A stretch of DNA of 64,000 bases, taken from contig JAJEKB010020892.1 in NCBI GenBank assembly GCA_022393335.1, positions 182,347 through 246,346 of the forward strand. Direction: 5' to 3'. Below are positions 46,816-58,133 of this stretch, piece after piece (positions within the stretch are counted from its first letter, which is position 1; each line of letters begins with the position of its first letter). A program made the translations under genes and the position numbers. Source of the stretch: Macrotrachela quadricornifera. Taxonomy: Eukaryota > Rotifera > Eurotatoria > Philodinida > Philodinidae. The notes under the pieces were generated by a model. The model had not been told where the DNA came from and ran no database searches. It worked only from the letters and a program-made list of their open reading frames with translations.

Positions 46816-47330
46816 CTAATAGAAAACTACTAATAAATTTGAGATATTTAAATACTTTTCTGCAAGCGTATTTCAATTTTAACTATATACTACAATTTAT
46901 GAGACATTTCCTTCGTCTTTGAAGATGATCTTTTCAATATTTCATAAAATTCTGCGCATGCATTAATCGTAGAAGTACAACAAAATGAAAGAAAAATAGA
47001 ACAGACTAAATATTACTTTTAATCTAACTTGATAATAATTAGCGAAAAGATTGTCTGCCTAGCCGTAACTATAACCGGCTGTTTCTCCGCATTACTATCA
47101 AATTAGATTAGAAGTAATATATAGTCTGTTCTATTTCTTTCATTTTGACGTATTTCTACGATGAATGCATGTGTAGAATCTTATGAAATATTGAAAAGAT
47201 CATCTTCAAAGACGAAGGAAACGTCTCATAAATTGTAGTATATAGTTAAAATTGAAATACGTTTGTGAATAAGTATTTAAATATTTTCAATTCATTATTT
47301 ATGATCTTTTCGTCTAATAGTTTTTATCAT
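46816..47330. mobile_element. Foldback element, about 515 bp
   Basis: The left arm (TACTACAATTTATGAGAC, CTTCGTCTTTGAAGATGATC) is mirrored by GATCATCTTCAAAGACGAAG and GTCTCATAAATTGTAGTA on the right. Arms are about 230 bp around a centre near 47075. No coding sequence. Confidence 0.85.
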
Positions 47331-47636
47331 TTTCTTACAGTAAGAATTTGTAATATTTGTATCAAAAGCACCTTTTTATTGTTCTCTTAACGGTCAAATC
47401 ATTATCGACTCTGCGGTAACTTCCATACTTTTAATATACTGCGGTGACTGCGGAAGATAAATAGAAGAAATATAGTGGGAAATTATTTAAAAAAGAGAAA
47501 AAAAATATAACTTGGACAAAATAAATAATACAGCTATTTTCTTGACATATATCGAACAACACTGAAGGTTAGATCATACATTTAAATCATATATGGTACG
47601 TATCGATATTCAGTATATATCAATATGTTGGTCGTA

Positions 47637-48949
47637 CTTAGGTCTGACCAAAAGTTCTGGCAACATTAAAGAAATCTAAGACAAGAGAGAGATATTTTTT
47701 TCATTTTATTTTATTAAATGTTCAAAATAGTCGCCATGATTATTTATACAAAGTTCCATCCTCTCTAATAGTTTGTCAAAAGTTTTTTTAAATTCTTCTT
47801 TTGAAATATTTTTTATTAGCTTGGAAACCGCACGAACCAATGATTTTTCATCTGGTTGATCAGCTAAATTCTGTTTGATGTAATCATTTAGCCAATAATC
47901 ACATGGTGCAAGGTCAGGTGAATATGGTGGATGTGGCATTATATTGATACCTTCTTCTGTTAAATAATTAATAACACCTGAATGACGATGGGGTGAAGCA
48001 TTGTCGTGAAGCAATTTTAAACCTTTAGTACCATTTGACTTTCTTTGTTTTCGTGTTTCTTTGACAACAGGCTTGAGACAATTTTCTATATAATAGTCGT
48101 GATCTATAGTCTCGTCATTATCAACAGTATGTATAAGAACAGCACCATTTGATTTAGAGAATATGGAAAATAAAGTTTTTGGTTCAAATTTGCCTCGACG
48201 AACGATAGTAGTTGGTGATTCACCTTCGACAACCCAGCTTCTGTTTGTTGATTTGTGATGAATTTGCCTATGATAAATCCACGTCCCATCACCTGTTATA
48301 ATATCACATAATCGCCAGGAATTACCTCGAAACTTTGCTAAATTTTCCCGACAAAGTCTAACTCGTTCTTATTTTTGTTCATCATTCAGTTGATGGGATA
48401 CCCAACGAGATGTAACTTTTTTCATCTTGAGACAATCATGGATAATTTGTTCTATTGTACCACGAGAGAGAGATGTCTCAGCTATAATATCATCATAAGT
48501 TGAATGTGGATCATTGTTGATAACCTCTCGTACCAGTTCAATTTTTTCATCTGTAAGGTCGGATACTGGACGACCAGATCGAGGATCATCAATGACATCT
48601 TCTCTTCCTTCACGGAAACGCTTTGCCCACTCTGCAACTGTTGGATATGATGGAACCTTGGGTCCCAAAGCTGTTGCAAGTTCTTCGTGAATAGTCTTTG
48701 GATTTAACCCCAAAATAGTTCGAATTTTAATATAATATCGATTGTATTCATTATCCATTTTTGAAATTTTTTTTTAAGTTCGAATTAAAGTTTATCGAAA
48801 AAAATACTGTAACTAAGTCTTAAAGAGATTTACTATATATACTATTATAGATAAGACCTTCCACTATTTATCCATGCACAACACTCTTCGATATTAATTG
48901 GTTTATAAAATTGCCAATAGCAATCTGGGAACTTTTTGTACGACCTAAG
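47637..48949 (-). mobile_element. Mariner element, nearly full length (1313 bp)
   Basis: Inverted ends CTTAGGTC...GACCTAAG are flanked by TA on both sides (47635-47636 and 48950-48951), the mariner target duplication. Subterminal sequence ACCAAAAGTTC pairs imperfectly with GAACTTTTTGT. The length matches the usual 1.3 kb and the single gene fills it. Confidence 0.9.
47706..48758 (-). pseudogene. Mariner transposase with one in-frame stop
   Basis: One reading frame of 351 codons covers the element. The N-terminal helix-turn-helix (PSYPTVAEWAKRF, GTIEQIIHDCL) is intact. A single TAA (48369-48371 region) follows NDEQK. Beyond it the same frame continues with the catalytic region: TGDGTW (first Asp; the usual GDE has become GDG), LLHDNASPH (second Asp) and YSPDLAPCDYWLND (third Asp), giving DD34D spacing. 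It ends GDYFEHLIK. One stop and the E-to-G change next to the first Asp make it probably inactive but recent. Confidence 0.9.
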
Positions 48950-48951
48950 TA

Positions 48952-49692
48952 GACACTGCTGATATAGGTCTTATATTTATCATCAACTTTTATCTTTGAA
49001 CAAATATTTTGTCGCAAGAATTAAAGTAACCAAAATTCTAGTCTTGCTCATTTGATAGCCCTTTTTAAAAGCTACAAAGCTGTATATTTCCTAAAGTTTA
49101 AAAAATATGGCCACTATGAAAATTTCTAGTCAAATTGTGCTGGGAGTACCATTTTTTTATGTTTATGCCTAATAATGAGCCTTTTTCTATTGATAAAGTC
49201 ATAGTTTTAATCAAAACTAATATCAGATTTGAATTCAGCATCGAAAACTGAGTTGAATCATGTGTATTTCAATTATCTCCAAGAATTTTCATTTTTCTCG
49301 AAAAATTAACCTCTACTCCCCCTCAGGGTACCCAAAAAAATTTGAAGAAAAAAAAAAATTTTCGGAGATAATTGAAATACACATGATTCTACTCAGTTTT
49401 CGATGCTGAATTCAAATCTGATGTTAGTTTTGATTTAAACTATGACTTTATTAATAGAAAAAGGCTCATTATTAGGCAAAAACATAAAAAAATGGTACCC
49501 CCAGCACAATTTGACTAGAAATTTTCATAGTGACCATATTTTTTAAAATTTAGGAAATATAAAGCTTTGCAGCTTTTAAAAAGGGCTATCAAATGAGCAA
49601 GATTAGAATTTTGGTTACTTTAATTCTTGCGACAATTTATTTTTTCAAAGATAAAAGTTGATGATAAATATAAGACCTATATCAGCAGTGTC
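48952..49692. mobile_element. Foldback MITE with TA duplication, 741 bp
   Basis: GACACTGCTGATATAGGTCT at 48952 is mirrored by AGACCTATATCAGCAGTGTC ending 49692. TA flanks both sides (48950-48951, 49693-49694). Arms of about 340 bp meet near 49325. The left TA is the same dinucleotide as the mariner's right duplication, so the two elements abut. Confidence 0.92.
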
Positions 49693-49980
49693 TAAAAGTA
49701 TATCAATTCCTCTCCCCACTAAGTCACGGAATCGATTATTGATTCATATATAGAATTGAAGCCCTACTTAAAAGCTATCAAAGAATTAATTTTACAACTA
49801 TTTTTTCTAATCAATTTACTATAAAACCGAATCCACTGTGATACGGCTCTTTATCGAATTTATGACCAAAAATGAGTTACTTTGTTAATAGGAATTTGCT
49901 TCGGAAATTCAATGGAAATCCTATAAAAATACTGTTAAAATGCTAAATTCAATACGTTCTTTCACCTGATATATGATTCA

Positions 49981-50871
49981 ATGAGCCGATTTGTGGTCTT
50001 ATGCGCCCCCTCCTCTAGAAATGGAACGTGGCAATTGTGTGATATTATTACTGGTGATGAAACATTGATTTATCACAGACAGATTGCTCGGAAGTCAAAC
50101 AATGCTACGTGGATTAGTGAAAATGAACCACCAAGAACCATTGTTCGTCGAAATAGGTTTGAACCTAGAACAATGTTTTGTTTATTCTTTAAATCAAGTG
50201 GTCCTGTTCTTATACATAAAGTAGATAAAGGCAAAACTGTCGATCACAACTATTATATTGAAAATTGTCTGAAACCTATTATCAATGAAATACGTAATCA
50301 AGAAAAATTAGCACGTACACAATGTATCAAGTTGCTTCATGATAATAGTTGTCCTCATATCCATCGGGATGCTGTTAATTATTTAACAGAAGAAGGTATT
50401 GAAATAATGCCATATCCATCATTTTCACCAGATCCTGCACCATGTGACTTTTGGCGCTAAATGATTATATTAAGAGCAAGTTGGCTGATCACAAAAACGA
50501 AGAATCCCTAGCTCAGGAGATTACTGAGATAGTGAAGAATATTCCAGTGAAAGTGTTTAAAAAAGCTTTTGATAAACTGATAGAAAGGATGGAACTTTGT
50601 GTAAATAATAATGGTGACTATTTTGAACGTTTAATAAAATACAACTGAAAATATTTCTTTCGTTTTATTTTTTATTTCATGTTATCAGAACTTAGCCCTA
50701 AGTATTATAGACTTCATCTAAAAGAATATTAGAATTAACTCCAGAATAGAGCTGTTATATACATTGTTGTAGATGAAACATTTTACTATGTATTCATGTC
50801 ATAAAACTTTCGATATCAGCTATTTTATACAATTTTAAACATAGGGCTACGAACTTTTGGTTACCCCTAAG
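49981..50871 (+). pseudogene. Second mariner, 5'-truncated and frameshifted
   Basis: The frame from about 49981 lacks the helix-turn-helix but has DIITGDETLIYH (first Asp), LLHDNSCPHIH (second) and SPDPAPCDFW (third). Two extra bases at about 50455 shift the frame. It resumes at 50459 with LNDYIKSKLADHKN and ends NGDYFERLIKYN at 50648. A right terminal repeat, GAACTTTTGGTTACCCCTAAG, closes at 50871; no left end is found. It is similar to but distinct from the mariner at 47637 and closer to the MITE termini in its right end. Confidence 0.85.
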
Positions 50872-51280
50872 TGTTTTTCATTTATATTTTATTTCTCTGT
50901 TTTAAATCATATTAGTACTTTCTGTGTAAATCATCTGAACGAATAAACTGAAGACAAATGATTATTTTTTATTTATATTTTATTGCTTTATTTAAACGCT
51001 CTTAACATTGCAATTCAATAGAAATGATATTTTTTTATTCATATTTTTGTTATTTATTTTATGCTCACTGAAACATTTTATGCATAAAAAATTAAATACA
51101 TCATATCTGTAGTTTGTCATTTTATTTTGAATCCTATTACCGCAGTATTTGATTAAAGTTAGTTTTTTCTAAATTGATATGCTGTTTTTCTATGTACAGT
51201 CCTCAAAAGGAAGAAATTTAATCGAAATCGAATACTTTTTATTTATATATTGTTTGTTTATCATATTTTATCTTCATTTT
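50872..51280. other. T-rich spacer
   Basis: It consists of loosely repeated TTTATTTATATTTTATT-type runs. No gene is seen. Confidence 0.5.
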
Positions 51281-51780
51281 AGTGCGCAAATAACATTGAT
51301 GAAATTTTAATTCACATTTACTCTAATGTGTATACGCAATTTTGTTTCGAAAAACATAACGGGAGTGCTTGTGATGTAAATAGAATCATTGCTCCATTGA
51401 TGAATATCGTATTCAGGATGACATCTTACCTTGGTTTATATATACATTCTTTCTGTATTACCGTAGATAACCACGCATTCTTTTTTTTCATTCTTTCATT
51501 ATCCTTGTGCGTAAATAACATTGGTGAAATTTTAATTCACATTTACTCTAATGTGTATACGCAATTTTGTTTCGAAAAACATTACGGGGGTGCTTGTGAT
51601 GTAAATAGAATCATTGCTCCATTGATGAATATCGTATTCAGGATGACAGCTTACCTTGGTTTATTTATACATTCTTTTTGTATTACCGTAGATAACCACG
51701 CATTCTTTTTTTTCTTTCTCTCATTATCTTTGTGCGTAAATAGCATTGATGAAATTTTAATTCACATTTAGTCTAATGTG
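51281..51780. repeat. 225-bp tandem repeat, two full copies plus start of a third
   Basis: ACATTGATGAAATTTTAATT-type starts lie at 51291, 51516 and 51741, an exact 225-bp period. Because 225 is a multiple of three, one frame stays open across both copies (51328-51771), but differences between copies are mostly amino-acid changing. I treat it as non-coding. Confidence 0.88.
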
Positions 51781-52690
51781 TGTATGCTCGACCAATTTTC
51801 GGTAGGGTAGCGTATTTAAAATAAAAAAATATACTGAAACTTTTGAAATAAAGATAAACATTCGAACATGATTTTGCCATTTGGTGACGTCTTTGTATTT
51901 CTGACGTCTGCAATGTCAGCCGTAGTTTCTAAAGAAAAAGATAAGATATAGGATAAATTACTATAGAAATAGTTTCTGCTGGAATAACATACTTAATGCC
52001 TCAACCGTTCTATTGCAATATTTTATTGATTTCAAAGAGATATGCTATACGCAATTGAGAGTCACAGCGAGCAACAACAAGGTGCTTGAAATCACTTTTG
52101 GTAACAGTAATGGCAGAAATTATACAGATGGTTTGGTGTGATTGATGATGAAAAATTTATTTTAGTTCTGAATTGATTTTTGGCTTGTTGACTATCAATG
52201 AATTTAATAATGAACTGAATGTATGATTTTTCAGCTCATAAAAACAATGATACGTTGTTTATGACTACTGAAGGTATTTGACCATGTTTACAAGAAAATA
52301 TTTAGGTTGTATAGATACTACGAATATTTTATTAGAATTCAAAAAATATGAGAGATACAGAAAAAAAATTAAAAAGAGCAGCGTGGATATGTAAAAAGGA
52401 TGTGGGCAAGTTTAAAAAATGAGGGGACGGAGCTAACTATGGGGAAAAGTTTGTTAATCATAATAATGATCGACGAAAACATTCGATTGTAGTCGTAAGT
52501 TTTTGTTTGTGCCATTTGTTCTAAAAAGGAAAAAAACGAGCTAAAATAATTCAAGACCATCAAGTTCTGCATTTGATGATGTCAAAGAGAAATGTGTGAA
52601 TGATGGAATAAAGTATCAGGATATTCTCTCAATAGTTTGTCACCGAAATACTATATCAGTACAACATACCTGACTCAAACACTTTATTGA
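51781..52690. other. AT-rich spacer without genes
   Basis: No supported exon or repeat; the minus-strand frame at 52369-52572 has no protein-like pattern. Confidence 0.45.
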
Positions 52691-52699
52691 AATATTCTT

Positions 52700-54310
52700 C
52701 TCACCTCGAGGAAATAATAACAAACACGTGACTATGATCAACGAACACATCACAAATGAATAATTCAAACAATGAACCTATTCAAATATTTCCTCCAAGC
52801 TAAAGCAAAAGTTTCGAGTTGATTAAATGTTCAAAGAACACATCACAAATGAATAATTCAAACCAAGATACTATTGAAATATTTTGATGAATATGATGAA
52901 AATATTAGGAGTTGATTATATAATCAAAGAAAACATCACAAATGAATACTTCGAAGGAAGATTCTAGTGAAATATTTTGATCAATTTGAAGAAAATATTA
53001 GAAGCTGATTACATGATCAAAGAACACATCACAAATGAATAATTCTAAACAAGATTTTATTGAAATATTTTGAGCAATTCGAAGGAAAGATTATGAGCTG
53101 ATTACATGGTCAAAGAAAACATCACAAATGAATAATTCAAACAATGTATCTATTCTTATATTCTGTTCAATTCAAAGCAACGATTTGGAATTGATTACAT
53201 GATCAAAGAACACGTCACAAATGAATAATTCTAAAAAAGATTCTAGTGAAATATTTAGATCAAGTCAAAGGGAATATTAGGAGTTGATTACATGATCAAA
53301 GAACACATCATAAATGAATAATTCAAATGAAGATACTATTGAAATATTTTGATGAATTCGAAGGAGACATTAGGAGTTGTTTACGTGATCAAAGAAAACA
53401 TCACAAATGAATAATTCAAACCAAGATGCTATTGAAATATTTTGATGAATATGATGAAAATATTAGGAGTCGATTACATGATCAAAAAAAACATCACAAA
53501 TGAATAATTCAAACGAAGATTCTATTGAAATGTTTCGATGAATTCGAAGGAAATATTAGGAGTTGTTTACGTGATCAAAGAAAACCTCATAAATGAATAA
53601 TTCAAACAACAATAAACCTATTCGAATATTTGCTCCCAACTGAGGTAGAAGTTTCTAGTTGATTACATGATCAAAGAACACATCACAAATGAATAATTCG
53701 AAGGAAGATTCTAGTGAAATATTTTGATGAATATGATGAAAATATTAGGAGTTGATTACATGATCAAAGAACACATTAAAAATGAATAATTCAAACTAAG
53801 ATACTATTGAAATATTTTGATGAATACGATGAAAATATTAGGAGTCGATACATGATCAAAGAAAGCATCACAAATGAATAATTCGAAGGAAGATTCTAGT
53901 GAAATATTTTGATCAATTTGAAGAAAATATTAAAAGTTGATTACATGGTCAAAGAACACATCATAAATGAATAATTCAAACAAGAGATCTGTTCTGATAT
54001 TCTGTTCAATCGAAAGCAAAGATTTGGAGTTAATTACATGCTCAAAGAACACATCACAAATGAATAATTCAAATTAAGATACTATTGAAATATTTTGATG
54101 AATACGATGAAAATATTAGGAGTTGATTACATAACCAAAGAACACATCATAAAGGAATAATTCAAACCAAGATGCTATTGAAATATTTTGATCAATTCGA
54201 AGGAAATACTAGGAGTTGATTACATTATCAAAGAACACATGACAAATGGATACTTTAAACAAAGATTCTATTTTTATACTTGCCTCAATTAGAATCCAAC
54301 GTCTCGTGAT
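52700..54310. repeat. 93-bp satellite array, about 17 copies
   Basis: GATCAAAGAACACATCACAA and close variants recur at about 52747, 52841, 52931, 53026, 53116, 53210, 53303, 53396, 53490, 53583, 53677, 53769, 53861, 53956, 54049, 54143 and 54235. Spacings are 90-95 bp. Each copy also has AATGAATAATTC and TATTGAAATATTTTGAT blocks. Some copies alternate between two subtypes. The array stops about 100 bp from the small secreted-peptide gene. Confidence 0.93.
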
Positions 54311-54403
54311 ACTGATATAGTTGGAGATCACATAGCTAACGAACACCTTCTAGTTTTAGTGCATTATTCGAATACTGCGGTTCTTTTATATGCGATTTGT
54401 AGG

Positions 54404-54577
54404 CTATGGCGGGGAATGAAAGCTGTCGGGTAGTGGAACATCGGTGCGTTTGTTGAGTATATGGTTCAGAAAGCTGTTTCTTTCGCCATCTTGAATCGCC
54501 GCCGTCTGTACCATCACACTTGTTGTTACCAATACCAAGATAACGACCACAGCAACCATAAAGCTGATCTTGTTCAT
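54404..54577 (-). CDS. Small secreted peptide precursor (57 aa)
   Basis: A minus-strand frame from ATG 54575-54577 to TAG 54404-54406. The first about 27 residues form a textbook signal peptide: a basic start (MNK), a hydrophobic core (FMVAVVVILVLVTTSVMV) and a small-residue cleavage site (QTAA). The mature part of about 30 residues has a dibasic KR in its middle (NHILNKRTDVPL), a typical prohormone cleavage site, and ends in SFHSPP. It has no cysteines. A neuropeptide or other secreted peptide is plausible. The family is unknown to me. A longer ORF in another frame of the same strand (54336-54596) is a shadow. Evidence is one short frame, so chance cannot be excluded. Confidence 0.55.
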   Translation of the reverse strand: MNKISFMVAVVVILVLVTTSVMVQTAAIQDGERNSFLNHILNKRTDVPLPDSFHSPP

Positions 54578-54597
54578 TTTTGTTGTACGTTGACAAA

Positions 54598-55490
54598 TAG
54601 GTAATAAATAAATTCGTATTACAGGTTGTACACTATTGTATTTATGCTTCTACCATTTATACCGTCAATTCTCCGCCTTATCGATGGGAAATTGTGCACG
54701 AGGGGCTGTAGTGTATGGGATATTTTGGTGACGATCATGTAGGTGTTATACGTATATACTTTCTAGATAACTCTCATCATTCTTTTCTTTCTATTAATAT
54801 ATAGCCGGAGCTCCTGCTGATGCACGTGATCATCTTTATTTATACTGTATGTCCTTTAAAACGATGAACAACGTTCATATATAGTCGATCAGAAGAAAGA
54901 AAAGAAAGAGAACAGAGACAAGATATGTGTATAACAAAAGAAGATATCATATATATATATTACTACGACAGAAAAGCAAAAATATAACTAGATGCCGTGA
55001 CTGTACTAGAGCGACATCACTGTAACATACTCCTCGATTGAAAGGAAAAATGTGTCCAATTCACATTTTTTTATAGAGTAAACAAAGATATGAAAAGAAA
55101 TGATTAATATCAGCATAAAGAAAAAATGAACGTTTAATTCTATAAGTAAATACGAATAACAAATAAATTTAAAGAAATAACAAATGAAAATCAAATCATG
55201 AACAAAAAGAAACCGGTTTGTCTATTGACATAATAGAAAATAACATCAATGAATCTGAGCATAATAAATCTGATTGTTTAAAGAAAAAAAATGAAGGTAT
55301 AAAAAGAAAATAAACGTTTTTCGAAGGATTTGTTTGTTTGTTTATAATGGAATTGTAGATCAAGTACATTTATAACAGTGATTTGTTTATCTTCAATTCT
55401 TGTTGTTTTATTGTGAAATCTTTCAATGTTTATTACAAATAAATGTTAATTAATGACTATTAATTGAATAGATGTAGTTTTTTTTATTTA
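54598..55490. other. Spacer upstream of the peptide gene
   Basis: AT-rich, with no other gene. It would contain the promoter of the small peptide gene (minus strand), but I cannot place a TATA box with confidence. Confidence 0.4.
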
Positions 55491-55494
55491 AATT

Positions 55495-56700
55495 TTATTT
55501 ATCACGATTACGATTATAATTAGGATGCCGACGATAAGATATTGCTTGTTTCGCTCGTTGAAATTCTTTATGGTAGTTTTCAGTATATAACCCTTGTATT
55601 TCCGTTTTACATAAGGATAATTTAGATGGTTCACGTATTCCTATATAAAAGTTCGTTGATTTGTTGTTAATGAGTTCAAGGTGTTGACTCCAAAAAACGA
55701 AATATTTTGTGTCGAAGAATACCTTTAATTTCTCGAATAGAAAATCTTCGATCGATATTCTTTATAATTATTTTGTGTTTATAACAACGTTTTCTTTGTT
55801 TCAATGTACAACTATGGTTGTGAATTCTTCTTCGCTCTTCAACTGATAAATTATTATATTATTTATTTGTTGAATTTACTTCGATTGGTTGTGGTTCTTC
55901 ATCGTCAGATGATATTGGTTCTAATTCATAATTTATATTTTCATTAATTGTTTGTGATGTATTATCAATTTTATTTGAAGATTGAATAGGTAATTGTTGT
56001 TGTTGATCAATTAAAGTCATACTAATAATAAGTTGATAAATTGTATCACAATCGTTTGCTGCATATCGAGTTAATAATTGTCGATATTTTAATTCGTTTG
56101 AATTTAAGTAAGCCAAGGCTGGGCCTAAATCAATGTTGAATGGTGAGCGAGTAAGACGCTTATCAAGCCATTGATTTAATTGATAAGCTACAGAGTCCTG
56201 TATGGACAATGGATCATTTGCTTCATTACAAATACATGATTCCCACATACATATAACATTGTTTGTTGTTGACGATGTTGAGGTATGTGGATGATTTGCA
56301 TTCCATTATCGTTTAAAATAATTTTAAATATAATTATTTTCTGATAATTGTATTTGTTTGTAGAAGGTGATTAACTTCGACAAATAATATATATGGATGT
56401 ATTTCACGATTAATTATTTGTATTTGAATGAGAGCTGACTGATTAGGTTGTTTGTGTACTCTTACTGATTCGATGTCCGGAGTGAATGTTGTAGAATATT
56501 TAACAGCATCAATTAGACGGAGTAATATATCTTCACTTGTGCGATAATTTATAAAGAATAATCCATACGATAAAGGTATAAATGGTGGATAAGTTGAAGC
56601 ATATTTGTGCTCTATAAGTTTTTTCCGAAATACTTGAGGAAGATTTTCACGGGGTTTTCCGGTTATATGTGATGGAAACTTGTTGAAATTTCATAATACG
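55495..56700 (-). pseudogene. 3'-5' exonuclease (DnaQ/RNase D-like) gene, decayed
   Basis: Three segments lie in order on the minus strand. First, about 56700-56330 is open for about 125 codons, with KPRENLPQVFRKKL and PDIESVRVHKQPNQSALIQI, where D-I-E is the Exo I site. Second, 56248-55859 has WLDKRLTRSPFN and LTRYAANDCDTIY, the Y-x3-D Exo III site, then an acidic tail. Third, about 55850-55495 contains LSVEERRRIHNHSCTLKQRK, RFSIREIKGILR and, after breaks, IREPSKLSLCKTEIQGLY, ending in TAA 55495-55497. The middle part with the Exo II site is missing, and stops separate the pieces. It could be a captured retroelement domain or a dead host gene. Confidence 0.62.
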
Positions 56701-57250
56701 TCTCCATATTCTTATTGTGATAGCATGTCTATATTGAAAAAGATATATTATAATATTAATCGATTCTTCAAATGAGGAATCTCAAAGTTGTTTCATGATC
56801 GATTTTCATAGGGGATAGAAATCCACTACTAATATTAGGACCCAGGAAATTTTTTCTGTTTAAAAATAGACGGTTAGGGTTTTTTAATTTGCTAATCACT
56901 TAATTGATTAATTCACTCATTCTTTCATTATGTCAATGATAATAATATATGAAATATGGCTTCTCTTCGATTCTCAATGGGCAGTAGAACATCTGTCGAG
57001 GAATTTGAATTTAAATAAAATTAAAGATATATTTTTCATATTGTAGAATAATTAAATATTAATAAACATGTTCCAATATGTATACGATAGCCCTTCAATG
57101 TCAGTGAATTGGAAAAAGTCCCACTCCCCGATTATGCTATGCTAGATCATATCATATCAGATTCATGTAATAATAACCATTATTCCCTGTTGTTCGATAT
57201 TTGAATGAATAAATAAATAAATGAATGAATCGGCTCTCTTTCAGTGAGGT
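56701..57250. other. Spacer between exonuclease remnant and integrase remnant
   Basis: No coding sequence is supported. An ATTTATTTATTTATTCATTC-like simple run (minus strand) follows the integrase stop. No clear LTR boundary is visible. Confidence 0.4.
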
Positions 57251-57257
57251 CCTGGAG

Positions 57258-58133
57258 TTAATGAATACGTTGGAAGGTTGGTAATAACATATCAGTTGTA
57301 ACTTGGCTGTATAATGTTCGCTTCTTGATGTGTTGGATAATAAATGTTTTTGGTTTAAGGTGCTTGAAAATTCTAAATGGTCCTTCATAGTGTATATCGA
57401 ATTTGTGACGGATATTGATTGTATTCATTAAGACTAAATATCCGCTGTCGTAGAATGGATCAGAACGATTTATATCATATCGCACTTTATAATGTGCTTG
57501 ATTTCTAATAATATTCTGTTTGGCTTTTTCATTTAATTTTGATAAAAATTCAGTTAGTTTTTTGGAATGTTCCGGATGATACGATAATGTAACATTATTA
57601 TCGTGATAATCCAACGGTAATATTGGTATTCGGCCATACATCATTTTAAATGGTATTTGTTTGGTCGACGAGTGAATTGTTGTATTGTAATCGAGAGTTA
57701 CAAATGGTAGTTGATCATCCCAATCTGTTTTTTTTTGTAAATTTGATAAGGCTGCAATTTTTGCATCCATAGTTGAATTGAACCGTTCAACTTAATTATT
57801 CGATTGAGGATGGTATGGTGTTATATGAGTGCGTTGACCCGATTTGCTTGATTAATTCGTTTATAAATCTTGATGTAAAGTGCGTACCGTTATCGGTTAA
57901 GATACATCGAGGTGTACCGAATTTTGAAATAATGTCTTCTTTGAGGAATTTGACAGCTGTTTGAGTAGTATAATCATGCACTGCTTTGCAAATAACAAAT
58001 TTGGATAATATATCAGTAAGACATATTATATATTCGTTTCCACGACGACATGTTGGATTAATAGGTCCATGAAAATCCATTGATACTAATAGCCACACAC
58101 CTTCTGCAGGCTTAATTGGTCGTAAAGTAACAA
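57258..58133 (-). pseudogene. Ty3/gypsy-type integrase, truncated and broken
   Basis: The minus-strand frame starts at the insertion boundary at 58133. It carries the core of a retroviral-type integrase: VSMDFHGPINP (first Asp) and CILTDNGTHFTSRF (second Asp). Around 57800-57840 the frame shifts; the expected HPQSN...VERFNST block with the catalytic Glu is present but with a stop in it. The C-terminal part (57770-57258) contains WDDQLPFVTLDYN, PFKMMYGRIP, YEGPFRIFKHLK and ends FQRIH. The reverse transcriptase and zinc-binding parts that should lie upstream (beyond 58133) are gone. Confidence 0.88.

Noticed and set aside
51328..51771. 147-codon repeated ORF as a gene
   Set aside because: Copy differences are mostly amino-acid changing and no start context or neighbour supports it.
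52700..54310. Regular repeats with variable spacers, CRISPR-like at first glance
   Set aside because: The period is 93 bp with both halves of the unit related between copies, in a eukaryotic context with no cas genes. It is a satellite.
54336..54596. 86-codon minus-strand ORF
   Set aside because: It overlaps the peptide gene in another frame and lacks a signal peptide or protein-like pattern.
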